A DNA stretch of 64,000 nucleotides from contig JADKCH010000012.1 in assembly GCA_016714685.1 (NCBI GenBank), forward strand, positions 1 to 64,000, given 5' to 3'. The stretch is from Candidatus Geothrix odensensis. GTDB taxonomy: Bacteria > Acidobacteriota > Holophagae > Holophagales > Holophagaceae. Shown here piece after piece: positions 51,188-58,193 of the stretch (position 1 is its first letter; each line of letters begins with the position of its first letter). The position numbers were made by a program, and so were the translations under genes. Below the pieces are notes generated by a model, which ran no database searches, had not been told where the DNA came from, and was given only the letters and a program-made list of their open reading frames with translations.

Positions 51188-52234
51188 TCAGCCCTTGAGC
51201 CCCTGGGCCGACCTCGAGGCCCGCAGCACCGCGCGGAACACCTCCTCCACCCCCTGTGGATCAAGGCCTGAGGTCTCGGCCCAGGTCCGACGGGCCTGAA
51301 GCTGAGCGGCCTCGCGCTCCGGATCGTGGATGGGCAGATTCAGTTCCGCCTTGGCGCGGCCCGCGCGGAGCACCAGTCCCGTGCGTCGCGCCAGCAGGGC
51401 CACCAGCTCCTGGTCCAGCGCATCGATGTGATCGCGGGCTTCCTGCAGAGCCGGTGACCTGATGCCCAGATCTGGGATGGCGAGCTGCTCGCCCCCGCCC
51501 GACTCAGCCGCCTCGGCCAGGCTCTGGTGGATGGCGGCGAGGGCCTCCAGCAGGCCCTCCCGGGCGCCGGACGCGAAGGGGTTCTCGTTCTGCAGAGCGG
51601 CGAAGAGGTGGCCTGCGTCTTCCCGAACGGATTCGAGCGTTCGCGCGATGGCGTGGAAGGAGGGCGGCGTGAAGGGCAACTCGGCCCCTGCCCCCACCGC
51701 CAGCAGGCCTTTGGCAATGAAGAAGGTCAGCGCGTGCGTGGTGGCCATCACCCGGTCGTGGTCCTCGGGGCTCTGGCGCAGCACCTCGCAGCCGAGGCTG
51801 TGGAAGAGCCGCTCGATCCGTTCCGCCGAAGCCGGGTGGCGCGGGGAGCCGCAGACCACCACCCGCAGGGGGCGCTCGGCGCGGGCGAGGCTCACCGGTC
51901 CGAACAGGGGATGGGTCCCCGAATGGGGAATGGCGGCGCCCAGGTGTTCCTCCAGGAGGGCACAGGGGCCCACCTTCACGCTGCCCACGTCGAAGACCAG
52001 GTGGTCGGCCCTCAGGTGGGGGCGCAAGGTCCCGAGGAGGCCGCCCAGTGCCGGGATGGGCACCGCCAGCACCAGAACATCCTGGCCAGCCACCAGGTCA
52101 TGGAAGCCGGCAGAGCGGTGTTCTGCGGGGACCTCGGCGATGGGATCCCAGGCCCGATAGGCATGGCCGGCTTCGCGGAGGAGCGAGCCCAGCGCCCTCC
52201 CGAAGCGGCCATAGCCCAGGATGCCGATGCGCAT
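51188..52234 (-). CDS. tyrA: Prephenate dehydrogenase-chorismate mutase fusion (TyrA, reversed domain order)
   Basis: 348 residues. N-terminal prephenate dehydrogenase: Rossmann G-I-L-G-Y-G-R-F-G-R, then V-G-S-V-K-V, G-T-H-P-L-F-G-P (catalytic His) and A-T-T-H-A-L-T-F-F. From about residue 258 an AroQ chorismate mutase follows: A-R-D-H-I-D-A-L-D-Q-E-L-V-A-L-L-A-R-R, K-A-E-L-N-L-P-I-H-D-P-E-R-E. In E. coli TyrA the mutase is at the N-terminus, so the order here is reversed. Channels chorismate to 4-hydroxyphenylpyruvate for tyrosine. It starts 28 bases after the thioredoxin-like gene of the second arsenic operon and may be read through from it. Confidence 0.9.
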   Translation of the reverse strand: MRIGILGYGRFGRALGSLLREAGHAYRAWDPIAEVPAEHRSAGFHDLVAGQDVLVLAVPIPALGGLLGTLRPHLRADHLVFDVGSVKVGPCALLEEHLGAAIPHSGTHPLFGPVSLARAERPLRVVVCGSPRHPASAERIERLFHSLGCEVLRQSPEDHDRVMATTHALTFFIAKGLLAVGAGAELPFTPPSFHAIARTLESVREDAGHLFAALQNENPFASGAREGLLEALAAIHQSLAEAAESGGGEQLAIPDLGIRSPALQEARDHIDALDQELVALLARRTGLVLRAGRAKAELNLPIHDPEREAAQLQARRTWAETSGLDPQGVEEVFRAVLRASRSAQGLKG

Positions 52235-52261
52235 GGAAGTCTCCGGAGACAGGAGGCCATC

Positions 52262-52492
52262 CTACCGCAGCAGCTCCTGGATGGCCGCCACGGTTGGCAC
52301 ATGGCCCTGGCTCTTCACGACGCCATCCACCACCAGGCCCGGCGTGGTCATCACACCCCGGGCCACGATGTCCGGGTATTCCGTGACCTTCACCAGCGTG
52401 TAGTCCGCGCCGATTCCCCGCGCCGCCTCCTCCGCCCGTTCCGCCAGGAGCTTGCACTTGGCGCAGCCTGTCCCCAGGATTTCGATTCGCAT
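52262..52492 (-). CDS. Thioredoxin-like redox-active disulfide protein
   Basis: 76 residues from ATG 52492, after AGGAG. M-R-I-E-I-L-G-T-G-C-A-K-C-K-L-L begins the glutaredoxin/thioredoxin_3 fold with active-site C-A-K-C; the cis-Pro loop is V-M-T-T-P-G-L-V-V-D-G. Such genes are frequently next to ArsP/SO_0444-type permeases. Likely an electron donor or metal carrier for the adjacent permease or for ArsC. Confidence 0.85.
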   Translation of the reverse strand: MRIEILGTGCAKCKLLAERAEEAARGIGADYTLVKVTEYPDIVARGVMTTPGLVVDGVVKSQGHVPTVAAIQELLR

Positions 52493-52500
52493 GAGCACTC

Positions 52501-53574
52501 CTACATCAGCACGTTGAACAGGAATCCCACCAGGATGATCCCAACGGCGACGACGCCGAGGAAGGTGGTCAGCAGGGTGGGCCGGAGCACCTTGCGGAGG
52601 ATCACGGTCTCAGGAAGGGACAGTCCGGTCACCGCCATCATGAAGGCCAGCGCCGTGCCCAGGGCCGCGCCCTTGGCCAGCAGCACCTGGACGATGGGGA
52701 TGATGCCCGCGGCGTTCGCATACAGGGGCACCCCGATCAGCACCGCCAGCGGCACGCTCCACCACGCCGACTTGCCCATGAAGCGCGCCAGCAGTTCCGC
52801 AGGGACATAGCCATGGAGGAAGGCGCCCACGGCGATGCCGGCCAGCACGTAGAGCCAGACCTTTGCGAAGATGTCCCGAGTGGCCTGCACCGCCAGCCCC
52901 AGACGCCCAGGGAAGCCCATGGACCGCCCATCCGCCTCCGCAGCCTCATAGGGGATCTCCATCACCCAGGGCTCCAGGTGCCTCTCCATGCGGAGCTTGC
53001 CGATGACCCAGCCTGAGAAGAACGCGATGGCCACGCCTGTCACCGCATAGAGCAAGGCGATGCGCCAACCGAACAGGCTCAGCAGCATGAAGAGCGCCAC
53101 CTCGTTCACCATGGGCGCCGAGACCAGGAAGCTGAAGGTCGCGCCCAGAGGCACGCCCACGCGCACGAAGCCGATGAAGAGCGGCACCGCCGAACAGGAG
53201 CAGAAGGGCGTGGCAATTCCCAGCAGCGACGCCAGCAGGTTGCTCCAGGCGCCGGTACGCGTAGCCAGCAGATCGCGGGTTCGCTCGGGGCTGATGAACG
53301 TCTGCACGAAGCTCACGCCCAGCACCACGAGCCCGAGCAGCAGTAGCACCTTCGGCCCGTCATAGACGAAGAAGGCCACGGCCTCCCCCAGGCGGCTGCC
53401 CGCTTGCAGCCCGAGCACACGGAAGGCCAGCCAGTCCGCCAGGGGCTTCAGACTGAAGTAGAGGGCGAACCATGTCGGGAGGGCGATCAGCAACCACCCT
53501 CCCGACTTCCAGAAGCCATCGCCCTGAACCGGTGTCGGCGCGGCGCACGCGCAAGATTTCGATTCCACGTCCAT
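52501..53574 (-). CDS. ArsP/SO_0444-family permease (putative organoarsenical or metal efflux)
   Basis: 357 residues, about eight to nine membrane helices in two half-domains. A Cys pair (C-A-C) near the N-terminus and the conserved T-P-F-C-S-C-S-A-V-P-L-F-I-G-F motif mark this family; the second half has I-G-V-P-L-Y-A-N-A-A-G-I-I-P-I-V. ArsP of Campylobacter exports trivalent methylated arsenicals. It lies 4 bases after arsM, which would make such compounds, so an organoarsenical exporter is a reasonable inference; arsenite or other metals are alternatives. Start ATG 53574 (M-D-V-E-S-K). Confidence 0.8.
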   Translation of the reverse strand: MDVESKSCACAAPTPVQGDGFWKSGGWLLIALPTWFALYFSLKPLADWLAFRVLGLQAGSRLGEAVAFFVYDGPKVLLLLGLVVLGVSFVQTFISPERTRDLLATRTGAWSNLLASLLGIATPFCSCSAVPLFIGFVRVGVPLGATFSFLVSAPMVNEVALFMLLSLFGWRIALLYAVTGVAIAFFSGWVIGKLRMERHLEPWVMEIPYEAAEADGRSMGFPGRLGLAVQATRDIFAKVWLYVLAGIAVGAFLHGYVPAELLARFMGKSAWWSVPLAVLIGVPLYANAAGIIPIVQVLLAKGAALGTALAFMMAVTGLSLPETVILRKVLRPTLLTTFLGVVAVGIILVGFLFNVLM

Positions 53575-53578
53575 GCCC

Positions 53579-54448
53579 TCAGCCTCCACAGCAGGTGGGC
53601 GCACAGCCGCAGGCCCGGGGGCCCTTGGTGGCTTCGACCTGTATGCTCAGCACCGCGCCTGCCGCGCCTTCCAGCTCTTCAGGCCCCAGCTCCGGATACC
53701 GCTGGCGGGCCGCTTCCAGCAGCTCGGGCGAGAACATGTCCAGGCCGTAGTGTCGCTCGCCAGCCACGGCCAGGCCGCTGAAGCCCGCCGCCTCGACGGC
53801 CTTGAGGTAGTCCGCCTTCAGCAGTGCTCCGGCCACGCAGGCACCGTAGGCGTCCAGATCCTGGCGGATGGCTTCCGGCAGGGGCCGCTCCAGCACTAGG
53901 TCCGAGACCATGAGCCGGCCGCCGGGCTTCAGCACTCGGAAGGCCTCCCGGAAGGTGCGGCCTTTGTCGGTGCTGAGGTTCACGACGCAGTTCGAGATGA
54001 CGACATCCACGCTGGCATCGGCCAGGGGCAGGGCCTCGATCTCGCCCAGGCGGAACTCGACGTTCGAGTAGCCGTGGGTGGCGGCCAGGGTGGTGGCGCG
54101 CTCGATCATCTGGGGCGTCATGTCCACGCCGATGACGCGGCCGGTGGGCCCCACGCGCTTGGAGGCCAGGAAGGCATCGAAGCCCGCGCCAGAACCCAAG
54201 TCCAGCACCGTCTCGCCGAGCTTCAGGGAGGCCATCGCCACGGGGTTGCCGCAGCCAAGGCCCAGGTTGGCGCCCTCGGGCACCGCGGCGAGGTCCTGCT
54301 CGCCGTAGCCCAGGCCCAGGCTCGCCGCACCCGGATCACCTTCGGAGGCACATCCGCAGGAGGTGGCCGGGCCACAGCAACTCTGATTGTTGGTGACGAA
54401 GCCGGCGTAACGTTCGCGGACGGCGGTCTTGATGGTCTGGGAATCCAT
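53579..54448 (-). CDS. arsM: Arsenite S-adenosylmethionine methyltransferase
   Basis: 289 residues from ATG 54448 (M-D-S-Q-T-I-K). N-terminal V-R-E-R-Y-A-G-F, a CC pair and C-G-C (N-Q-S-C-C-G-P ... C-G-C-A-S); SAM-binding motif V-L-D-L-G-S-G-A-G-F-D; then N-C-V-V-N-L and D-A-Y-G-A-C-V-A-G-A-L, which supply the Cys residues that bind As(III). C-terminal Cys-rich tail (A-C-G-C-A-P-T-C-C-G-G). Methylates arsenite to mono- and dimethylated forms. Preceded by arsR with a 68-base gap and overlapping the start of the permease gene by none (4-base spacer). Confidence 0.95.
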   Translation of the reverse strand: MDSQTIKTAVRERYAGFVTNNQSCCGPATSCGCASEGDPGAASLGLGYGEQDLAAVPEGANLGLGCGNPVAMASLKLGETVLDLGSGAGFDAFLASKRVGPTGRVIGVDMTPQMIERATTLAATHGYSNVEFRLGEIEALPLADASVDVVISNCVVNLSTDKGRTFREAFRVLKPGGRLMVSDLVLERPLPEAIRQDLDAYGACVAGALLKADYLKAVEAAGFSGLAVAGERHYGLDMFSPELLEAARQRYPELGPEELEGAAGAVLSIQVEATKGPRACGCAPTCCGG

Positions 54449-54516
54449 GGCAGGTCCTTTCGCAAGTACGGAGTTCCCGGGACGCGATGGCATCCAGCTC
54501 CCAGGAAGGTGGAAGG

Positions 54517-54852
54517 TCAGTCCCCGCCGCAGCAGGGTGAAGGTTTTGGGTCTGACGCGGCGCCGCCGGAGCAGCAGTCCTGCCAGAGGTACTCGGTGAG
54601 GGCGCGCAGCACGCCGTAGTCGGCGCGGTAGCGCAGGGTCGTGCCTTCCCGAGCCACCAGGACCAGGCCCGCCTCGGCGAGGGTGGCCAAGTGGTGGCTG
54701 AGGGTGGAGGCCGGGATGTCCAAACGAGATTGCAGCTCCCCGGCGGGCGTCCCCGCCTCAGGGCCCTGCACCACGCGGCGCAGGATGGACAGGCGGACCG
54801 GATGCCCGAGGGCCTTCAGTCGCTCTGCCGCCTGCTCCACCTGCCCGGTCAT
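54517..54852 (-). CDS. arsR: ArsR-family repressor (first gene of second arsenic operon)
   Basis: 111 residues from ATG 54852 (M-T-G-Q-V-E-Q). Winged-helix with L-K-A-L-G-H-P-V-R-L-S-I-L-R-R-V, recognition helix I-P-A-S-T-L-S-H-H-L-A-T-L and wing V-A-R-E-G-T-T-L-R-Y. The E-L-C-V-C-D-L type metal site of helix alpha3 is lacking; cysteines are instead at the C-terminus (Q-D-C-C-S-G and P-C-C-G-G), as in alternative As(III) sensors. Transcribed toward arsM and the ArsP-like permease; an inverted repeat upstream (54881-54911) is its likely operator. Confidence 0.92.
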   Translation of the reverse strand: MTGQVEQAAERLKALGHPVRLSILRRVVQGPEAGTPAGELQSRLDIPASTLSHHLATLAEAGLVLVAREGTTLRYRADYGVLRALTEYLWQDCCSGGAASDPKPSPCCGGD

Positions 54853-54880
54853 GGCTGTCTCCTGGTTTAATTCTAAGAAT

Positions 54881-54932
54881 ATCGAAATAGCACGCAAGGC
54901 CTAATTTCGATTTTTGTGGAAATTCATGAATT
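54881..54932. promoter_or_regulatory. Inverted repeats upstream of arsR: probable operator
   Basis: ATCGAAAT (54881-54888) and ATTTCGAT (54904-54911) form a perfect 8-bp inverted repeat 15 bases apart, 29 bases upstream of the arsR ATG; the spacing is right for an ArsR dimer pair. AATTCATGAATT (54921-54932) is a second perfect palindrome that overlaps the 3' end of arsC. The segment is AT-rich, so it also probably holds the promoter. Confidence 0.65.
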
Positions 54933-55343
54933 CCAGCCCCGATCGCGGCCCAGAGCCTCCAGACGCCGGGCGATCTCGTCCCGGGCGGCCCGGAAGCGGA
55001 CGCGCAGATCCTCCGGCGTGAGCTCCGGATCGTCGCTGGCAGGATCGGGGATGGGCCAGTGCAGGCGCTCCGCCCGGCCCAGAAAGGCGGGGCAGACCTC
55101 CTCGGCGCAGAGGGTGATGACCAGGTCCACGGTGGCGGGATCGATGTCGGCCACGGATTTGGAGCTGTGGGCCGAGGCGTCGATGCCCACCTCGGCGAGC
55201 GCGGCAATGGCATGCGGGTTCACGCGGCTGGGCCGGCTGCCCGCGCTCTGGATGCGGAACCCAGGGAACAGGCGGCGGGCCAGCCCCTCGCCCAGCTGGG
55301 ACCGGGCGCTGTTGGCCACGCAGAGAAACAGGATGGAGGTCAC
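54924..55343 (-). CDS. arsC: Arsenate reductase, low-molecular-weight phosphatase type (thioredoxin-linked)
   Basis: 139 residues from GTG 55343, after AAAGGA. P-loop C-V-A-N-S-A-R-S-Q (CX5R) at the N-terminus, then T-L-C-A-E-E-V-C-P, the Cys pair used to relay the disulfide to thioredoxin, and W-P-I-P-D-P-A, the catalytic Asp loop. Reduces As(V) to As(III) for export by Acr3 or methylation by ArsM. Last gene of the upstream arsenic operon, 10 bases after the GNAT gene. In the minus direction it is followed by the operator of the second operon. Confidence 0.93.
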   Translation of the reverse strand: MTSILFLCVANSARSQLGEGLARRLFPGFRIQSAGSRPSRVNPHAIAALAEVGIDASAHSSKSVADIDPATVDLVITLCAEEVCPAFLGRAERLHWPIPDPASDDPELTPEDLRVRFRAARDEIARRLEALGRDRGWNS

Positions 55344-55353
55344 GACGTTCCTT

Positions 55354-55836
55354 TCAGAGCAGCAGTTCCCAGAACCCCACGTCGATCCAGCGGTCGAACT
55401 TCCGACCGGCCTCGCGCATGTGCCCGGCCTTCCGGAAGCCCAGCTTCTCGTGCAGCCGGACGCTGGCCTCGTTGGGCAGGGCCAAACCGCCCAGCACCAG
55501 GTGGAAGCCACGTCGGCGCAGCTCGTCGAGGAGGGCCCGGTAGAGCAGCGCTCCGCGCCCCTTCCCGCACTGATCCGTCGCGAAGTAGATGGCCGTCTCC
55601 GTCGCGTGGCGGTAGGCGGCCCGGGCCCGCCACACCGAGCTGTAGGCGTAGCCCAGCACGCGATCCTCCTCCTCCCAGATGAGCCACGGGTAGGCCGCGG
55701 TCACCGTCTCGATGCGCAAGGCCATCTCCTCTGCCGTAACCGGCTCCTCCTCGAAGGTGACGGTGGTGTCCCGGATGTAGGGGTTGTAGATGTCGGCCAG
55801 GGCCTGGGCATCGGCCGGCCGCACGGGGCGGATCAT
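55354..55836 (-). CDS. GNAT acetyltransferase, ArsN/phosphinothricin-acetyltransferase type
   Basis: 160 residues from ATG 55836, overlapping the 3' end of the rhodanese gene. I-R-P-V-R-P-A-D-A-Q-A-L-A-D-I-Y-N-P-Y-I and T-V-T-F-E-E-E-P start the family; the acetyl-CoA loop is G-K-G-R-G-A-L-L-Y-R-A-L-L, and L-A-L-P-N-E-A-S-V-R-L-H-E-K-L-G-F closes it. Related enzymes in ars operons (ArsN) acetylate arsenical antibiotics or organoarsenicals, inferred here from the context; generic amine acetylation is the alternative. Confidence 0.82.
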   Translation of the reverse strand: MIRPVRPADAQALADIYNPYIRDTTVTFEEEPVTAEEMALRIETVTAAYPWLIWEEEDRVLGYAYSSVWRARAAYRHATETAIYFATDQCGKGRGALLYRALLDELRRRGFHLVLGGLALPNEASVRLHEKLGFRKAGHMREAGRKFDRWIDVGFWELLL

Positions 55837-56246
55837 GGCCTCACCTTGCGGGATCTCATGACGCAGGCGCACTCTCCGTGCAGGATGGCTTCTGGATCCG
55901 TGAGCACCGGCAGACCCTCCTGGTCCCAGGCCAGCATGCCCCCGTTCAGGCAGGCCACCTGCTCGAAGCCATGCTCCAGGAGGACTTGGGCGGCCGCCTT
56001 GGTGAAGACGCCGGAACTGTCCGCCAGCAGCAGCGGACGGTCCTGCGGCAGGCTGGCGAGGTGCGATGCCAGGTCCCGATGGGGCACATGGATCGTGGCG
56101 GGGACCTCGAACGCCTTCATCTCCATGAGCTCGTCCGAGCGCAGGTCCAGGAGCACGGTCCCCTTTCCCAGCACCCGTAGCGCCTCCCTGGGGCTCAGGA
56201 AGCGCAGCCCCTGGATGACCATTCCCGTCCCCTCAAAGGCGTCCAT
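55833..56246 (-). CDS. Rhodanese-like protein lacking the catalytic cysteine
   Basis: 137 residues from ATG 56246, after AAGGAG. The fold is clear (V-L-L-D-L-R-S-D-E-L, I-H-V-P-H-R-D-L, L-L-L-A-D-S-S-G-V-F-T-K-A-A-A-Q-V-L-L-E-H-G-F, L-N-G-G-M-L-A-W), but where rhodaneses have C-R-x-G-x-R the loop here reads D-S-S-G-V-F, so it cannot carry persulfide there. A pair of Cys near the C-terminus (E-C-A-C) could bind a metal. In an arsenic operon after Acr3 (3-base gap), it may be a sensor or As-binding chaperone. Confidence 0.8.
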   Translation of the reverse strand: MDAFEGTGMVIQGLRFLSPREALRVLGKGTVLLDLRSDELMEMKAFEVPATIHVPHRDLASHLASLPQDRPLLLADSSGVFTKAAAQVLLEHGFEQVACLNGGMLAWDQEGLPVLTDPEAILHGECACVMRSRKVRP

Positions 56247-56249
56247 GGC

Positions 56250-57344
56250 CTACTCCTTGCCCGGCTCCGCGGCCGGACAGCACTGGACACCCGCCACGTC
56301 CCGTCGTTCTTCGGGGAACCAGCGCGTCTTCAGCCACAGGGAGACATTCACCAGTCCGATGAGCGCCGGGACCTCCACCAGGGGTCCGATGACGGCCGCG
56401 AAAGCGGCGCCGTGGCCCAGGCCGAAGGTGGCCACTGCCACGGCGATGGCCAGCTCGAAGTTGTTGCTGGCGGCCGTGAAGCTCAGGGTCGCGCTTTGGG
56501 GGTAGTTGGCCCCGGCCTTCTTGGAGAGCCAGAAGCTGGCCAGGAACATCACCACGAAGTAGATCAGCAGCGGCAGCGCCACCCGCAGCACGTCCATGGG
56601 ATGGGCGATGATCTGACGGCCCTGGAGGCTGAACATGGCGATGATCGTGAAGAGCAGCGCGATGAGCGTGATGGGGCTGATCTTTGGTACGAAAACCCGG
56701 TGGTACCAGTCGAGGCCCTTGAGCCCGCCCAGCACCTTCCGGGTGAGGAACCCAGCGATGAATGGAATGCCCAGGTAGATGAACACGCTGGTGGCGATCT
56801 GCCCGATGGTGATGTCCACCCGCGCGCCCTGCAGGCCCAGCTTCGTAGGCAGCAGGGTGATGAAGAGCCAGGCGTACACGCTGAAGAAGAGCACCTGGAA
56901 GATGGAGTTGAAGGCCACGAGCCCGGCGCAGTACTCGGTGTCGCCCTTGGCCAGGTCATTCCACACGATGACCATGGCGATGCAGCGGGCCAGGCCGATG
57001 AGCAGCAGGCCGGTCATCAGCTCCGGGCGGTCTCGGAGGAACAGGATCGCCAGGCCAGCCATGAGCAGGGGGCCGATGATCCAGTTCTGCACCAGGGAGA
57101 GGACGAGGACCCTCCGATTTTCGAAGACCAGGTGCAGATCCTCGTAGCGCACCTTGGCCAGGGGCGGATACATCATCACGATGAGACCGATGGCCAGCGG
57201 CACGCTGGTGGTGCCCACATTCCAGGCGTTGAGGGCCGTGTTGAAGCCCGGCGCGAACCGGCCCAGCAGGATGCCCACGGCCATCGCCAGGAAGATCCAC
57301 AGCGTCAGGTAGCGATCGAGGAAGGACAGCCGGCCCGTGGACAT
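56250..57344 (-). CDS. Arsenite efflux transporter, ACR3 family
   Basis: 364 residues, ten predicted membrane helices. M-S-T-G-R-L-S-F-L-D-R-Y-L-T-L-W-I-F is the family opening; W-N-V-G-T-T-S-V-P-L-A-I-G-L-I, the conserved catalytic-Cys segment G-L-A-R-C-I-A-M-V-I-V-W-N-D-L-A, L-F-F-S-V-Y-A-W and T-A-A-S-N-N-F-E-L-A-I-A-V-A-V follow. C-terminal C-C-P-A may be an added metal-binding tail. Carries As(III) out of the cytosol. First transporter of the operon, downstream of arsR and the CMD-like gene. Confidence 0.95.
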   Translation of the reverse strand: MSTGRLSFLDRYLTLWIFLAMAVGILLGRFAPGFNTALNAWNVGTTSVPLAIGLIVMMYPPLAKVRYEDLHLVFENRRVLVLSLVQNWIIGPLLMAGLAILFLRDRPELMTGLLLIGLARCIAMVIVWNDLAKGDTEYCAGLVAFNSIFQVLFFSVYAWLFITLLPTKLGLQGARVDITIGQIATSVFIYLGIPFIAGFLTRKVLGGLKGLDWYHRVFVPKISPITLIALLFTIIAMFSLQGRQIIAHPMDVLRVALPLLIYFVVMFLASFWLSKKAGANYPQSATLSFTAASNNFELAIAVAVATFGLGHGAAFAAVIGPLVEVPALIGLVNVSLWLKTRWFPEERRDVAGVQCCPAAEPGKE

Positions 57345-57353
57345 GGGAACGGC

Positions 57354-57680
57354 CTACTTGCAGTCGCAGTCGTCGCCGCAGGCCCCCTTCTCCTCGCCCT
57401 TCTCCTCGCAGGCGCAGGACCCTCCGCAGCAGCCGCCGCCATCGGTCAGGGTGGACTCGGCCAGGGCCATCATGATCGAGTGGGGATCACCCTTCACCCG
57501 CAGGGCCATGTTCACGGCCTCGATCATGGCCTCTTTGGAGACGCCCAGGGCTTCCAGGCGGGTCTGGTGGGCGCGGAAGGCGCGCTCGGCGTTGGCGCCG
57601 ATGGCCGCGCCCAGGGCGATGAGGTTGAGGGTGATCTCGCTGAGGCCGGTTTCAGTCTGAGGATCGGTCTGGGTGGTCAT
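57354..57680 (-). CDS. CMD/AhpD-like protein with a cysteine-rich C-terminus
   Basis: 108 residues. The helical core (L-S-E-I-T-L-N-L-I-A-L-G-A-A-I-G-A-N-A-E-R-A-F-R-A-H, then L-G-V-S-K-E-A-M-I-E-A-V-N-M-A-L-R-V-K-G) resembles carboxymuconolactone decarboxylase/AhpD proteins, in which a CxxC precedes the conserved H. Here that CxxC is absent (A-N-A-E-R-A-F-R-A-H). The last 25 residues contain seven Cys (C84, C85, C89, C91, C101, C105, C107), giving a metallothionein-like tail. Located between arsR and acr3 in the ars operon, so an As(III)-binding or delivery protein is my inference; ArsD-like function is possible. Confidence 0.72.
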   Translation of the reverse strand: MTTQTDPQTETGLSEITLNLIALGAAIGANAERAFRAHQTRLEALGVSKEAMIEAVNMALRVKGDPHSIMMALAESTLTDGGGCCGGSCACEEKGEEKGACGDDCDCK

Positions 57681-57709
57681 GGAAGCTCCTGGGTGGTTGG
57701 TAAGTGGGA

Positions 57710-58093
57710 TCAGACGGGGTTGGACAAGGGTTCGGGACAGCGGTTGGGATCACACGCGACGCAGCGCAGGGCCCGCGCCTGGGCCAGGTCCCTGGCCAGG
57801 TCGGCTTCGGCGGCGGCCATGAGGGGCCAGAGGGCCTCGACCATCGGCCGGGTGGCGGCTTCCTCCGCAAGAGCGACATGAACCCAGCGGCCCACCTTCC
57901 GCTCCCGCACCAGGCCCGTCCGGCGCAGGGCCGTCAGGTGCTCGGACACGGTGGACGGGGCCAGCCCCAGCACCTCGGCCACCTCGCAGACGCAGAGCTC
58001 ACCGCCCTGCAGGAGGGCGAGGATGCGCAGGCGCACGGGGTGGGCCAGGGCCTTGAGGGTGTCCACGAGGGGACGGAGGGTGTCAGTCGTCAT
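57710..58093 (-). CDS. arsR: ArsR-family repressor (first gene of upstream arsenic operon)
   Basis: 127 residues. Winged helix with L-K-A-L-A-H-P-V-R-L-R-I-L-A-L-L, the classical As(III) site E-L-C-V-C-E-V in helix alpha3, recognition helix L-A-P-S-T-V-S-E-H-L-T-A-L and a C-terminal C-V-A-C-D-P-N-R-C. It precedes the CMD-like gene (29 bases) and Acr3. Its promoter region is shared with the divergent M28 peptidase gene (58094-58193); no strong palindrome stands out there, only CCTCA-ATAGA-TGAGG at 58149-58163. Confidence 0.93.
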   Translation of the reverse strand: MTTDTLRPLVDTLKALAHPVRLRILALLQGGELCVCEVAEVLGLAPSTVSEHLTALRRTGLVRERKVGRWVHVALAEEAATRPMVEALWPLMAAAEADLARDLAQARALRCVACDPNRCPEPLSNPV

Positions 58094-58193
58094 TTCTCGT
58101 TTTTCCGAAACATCACCAGCTTACCTCGGAACACTTCCCCTTGTCATGCCTCAATAGATGAGGTTACCTGGTGCCACCCCTCCAGGAGCCATC

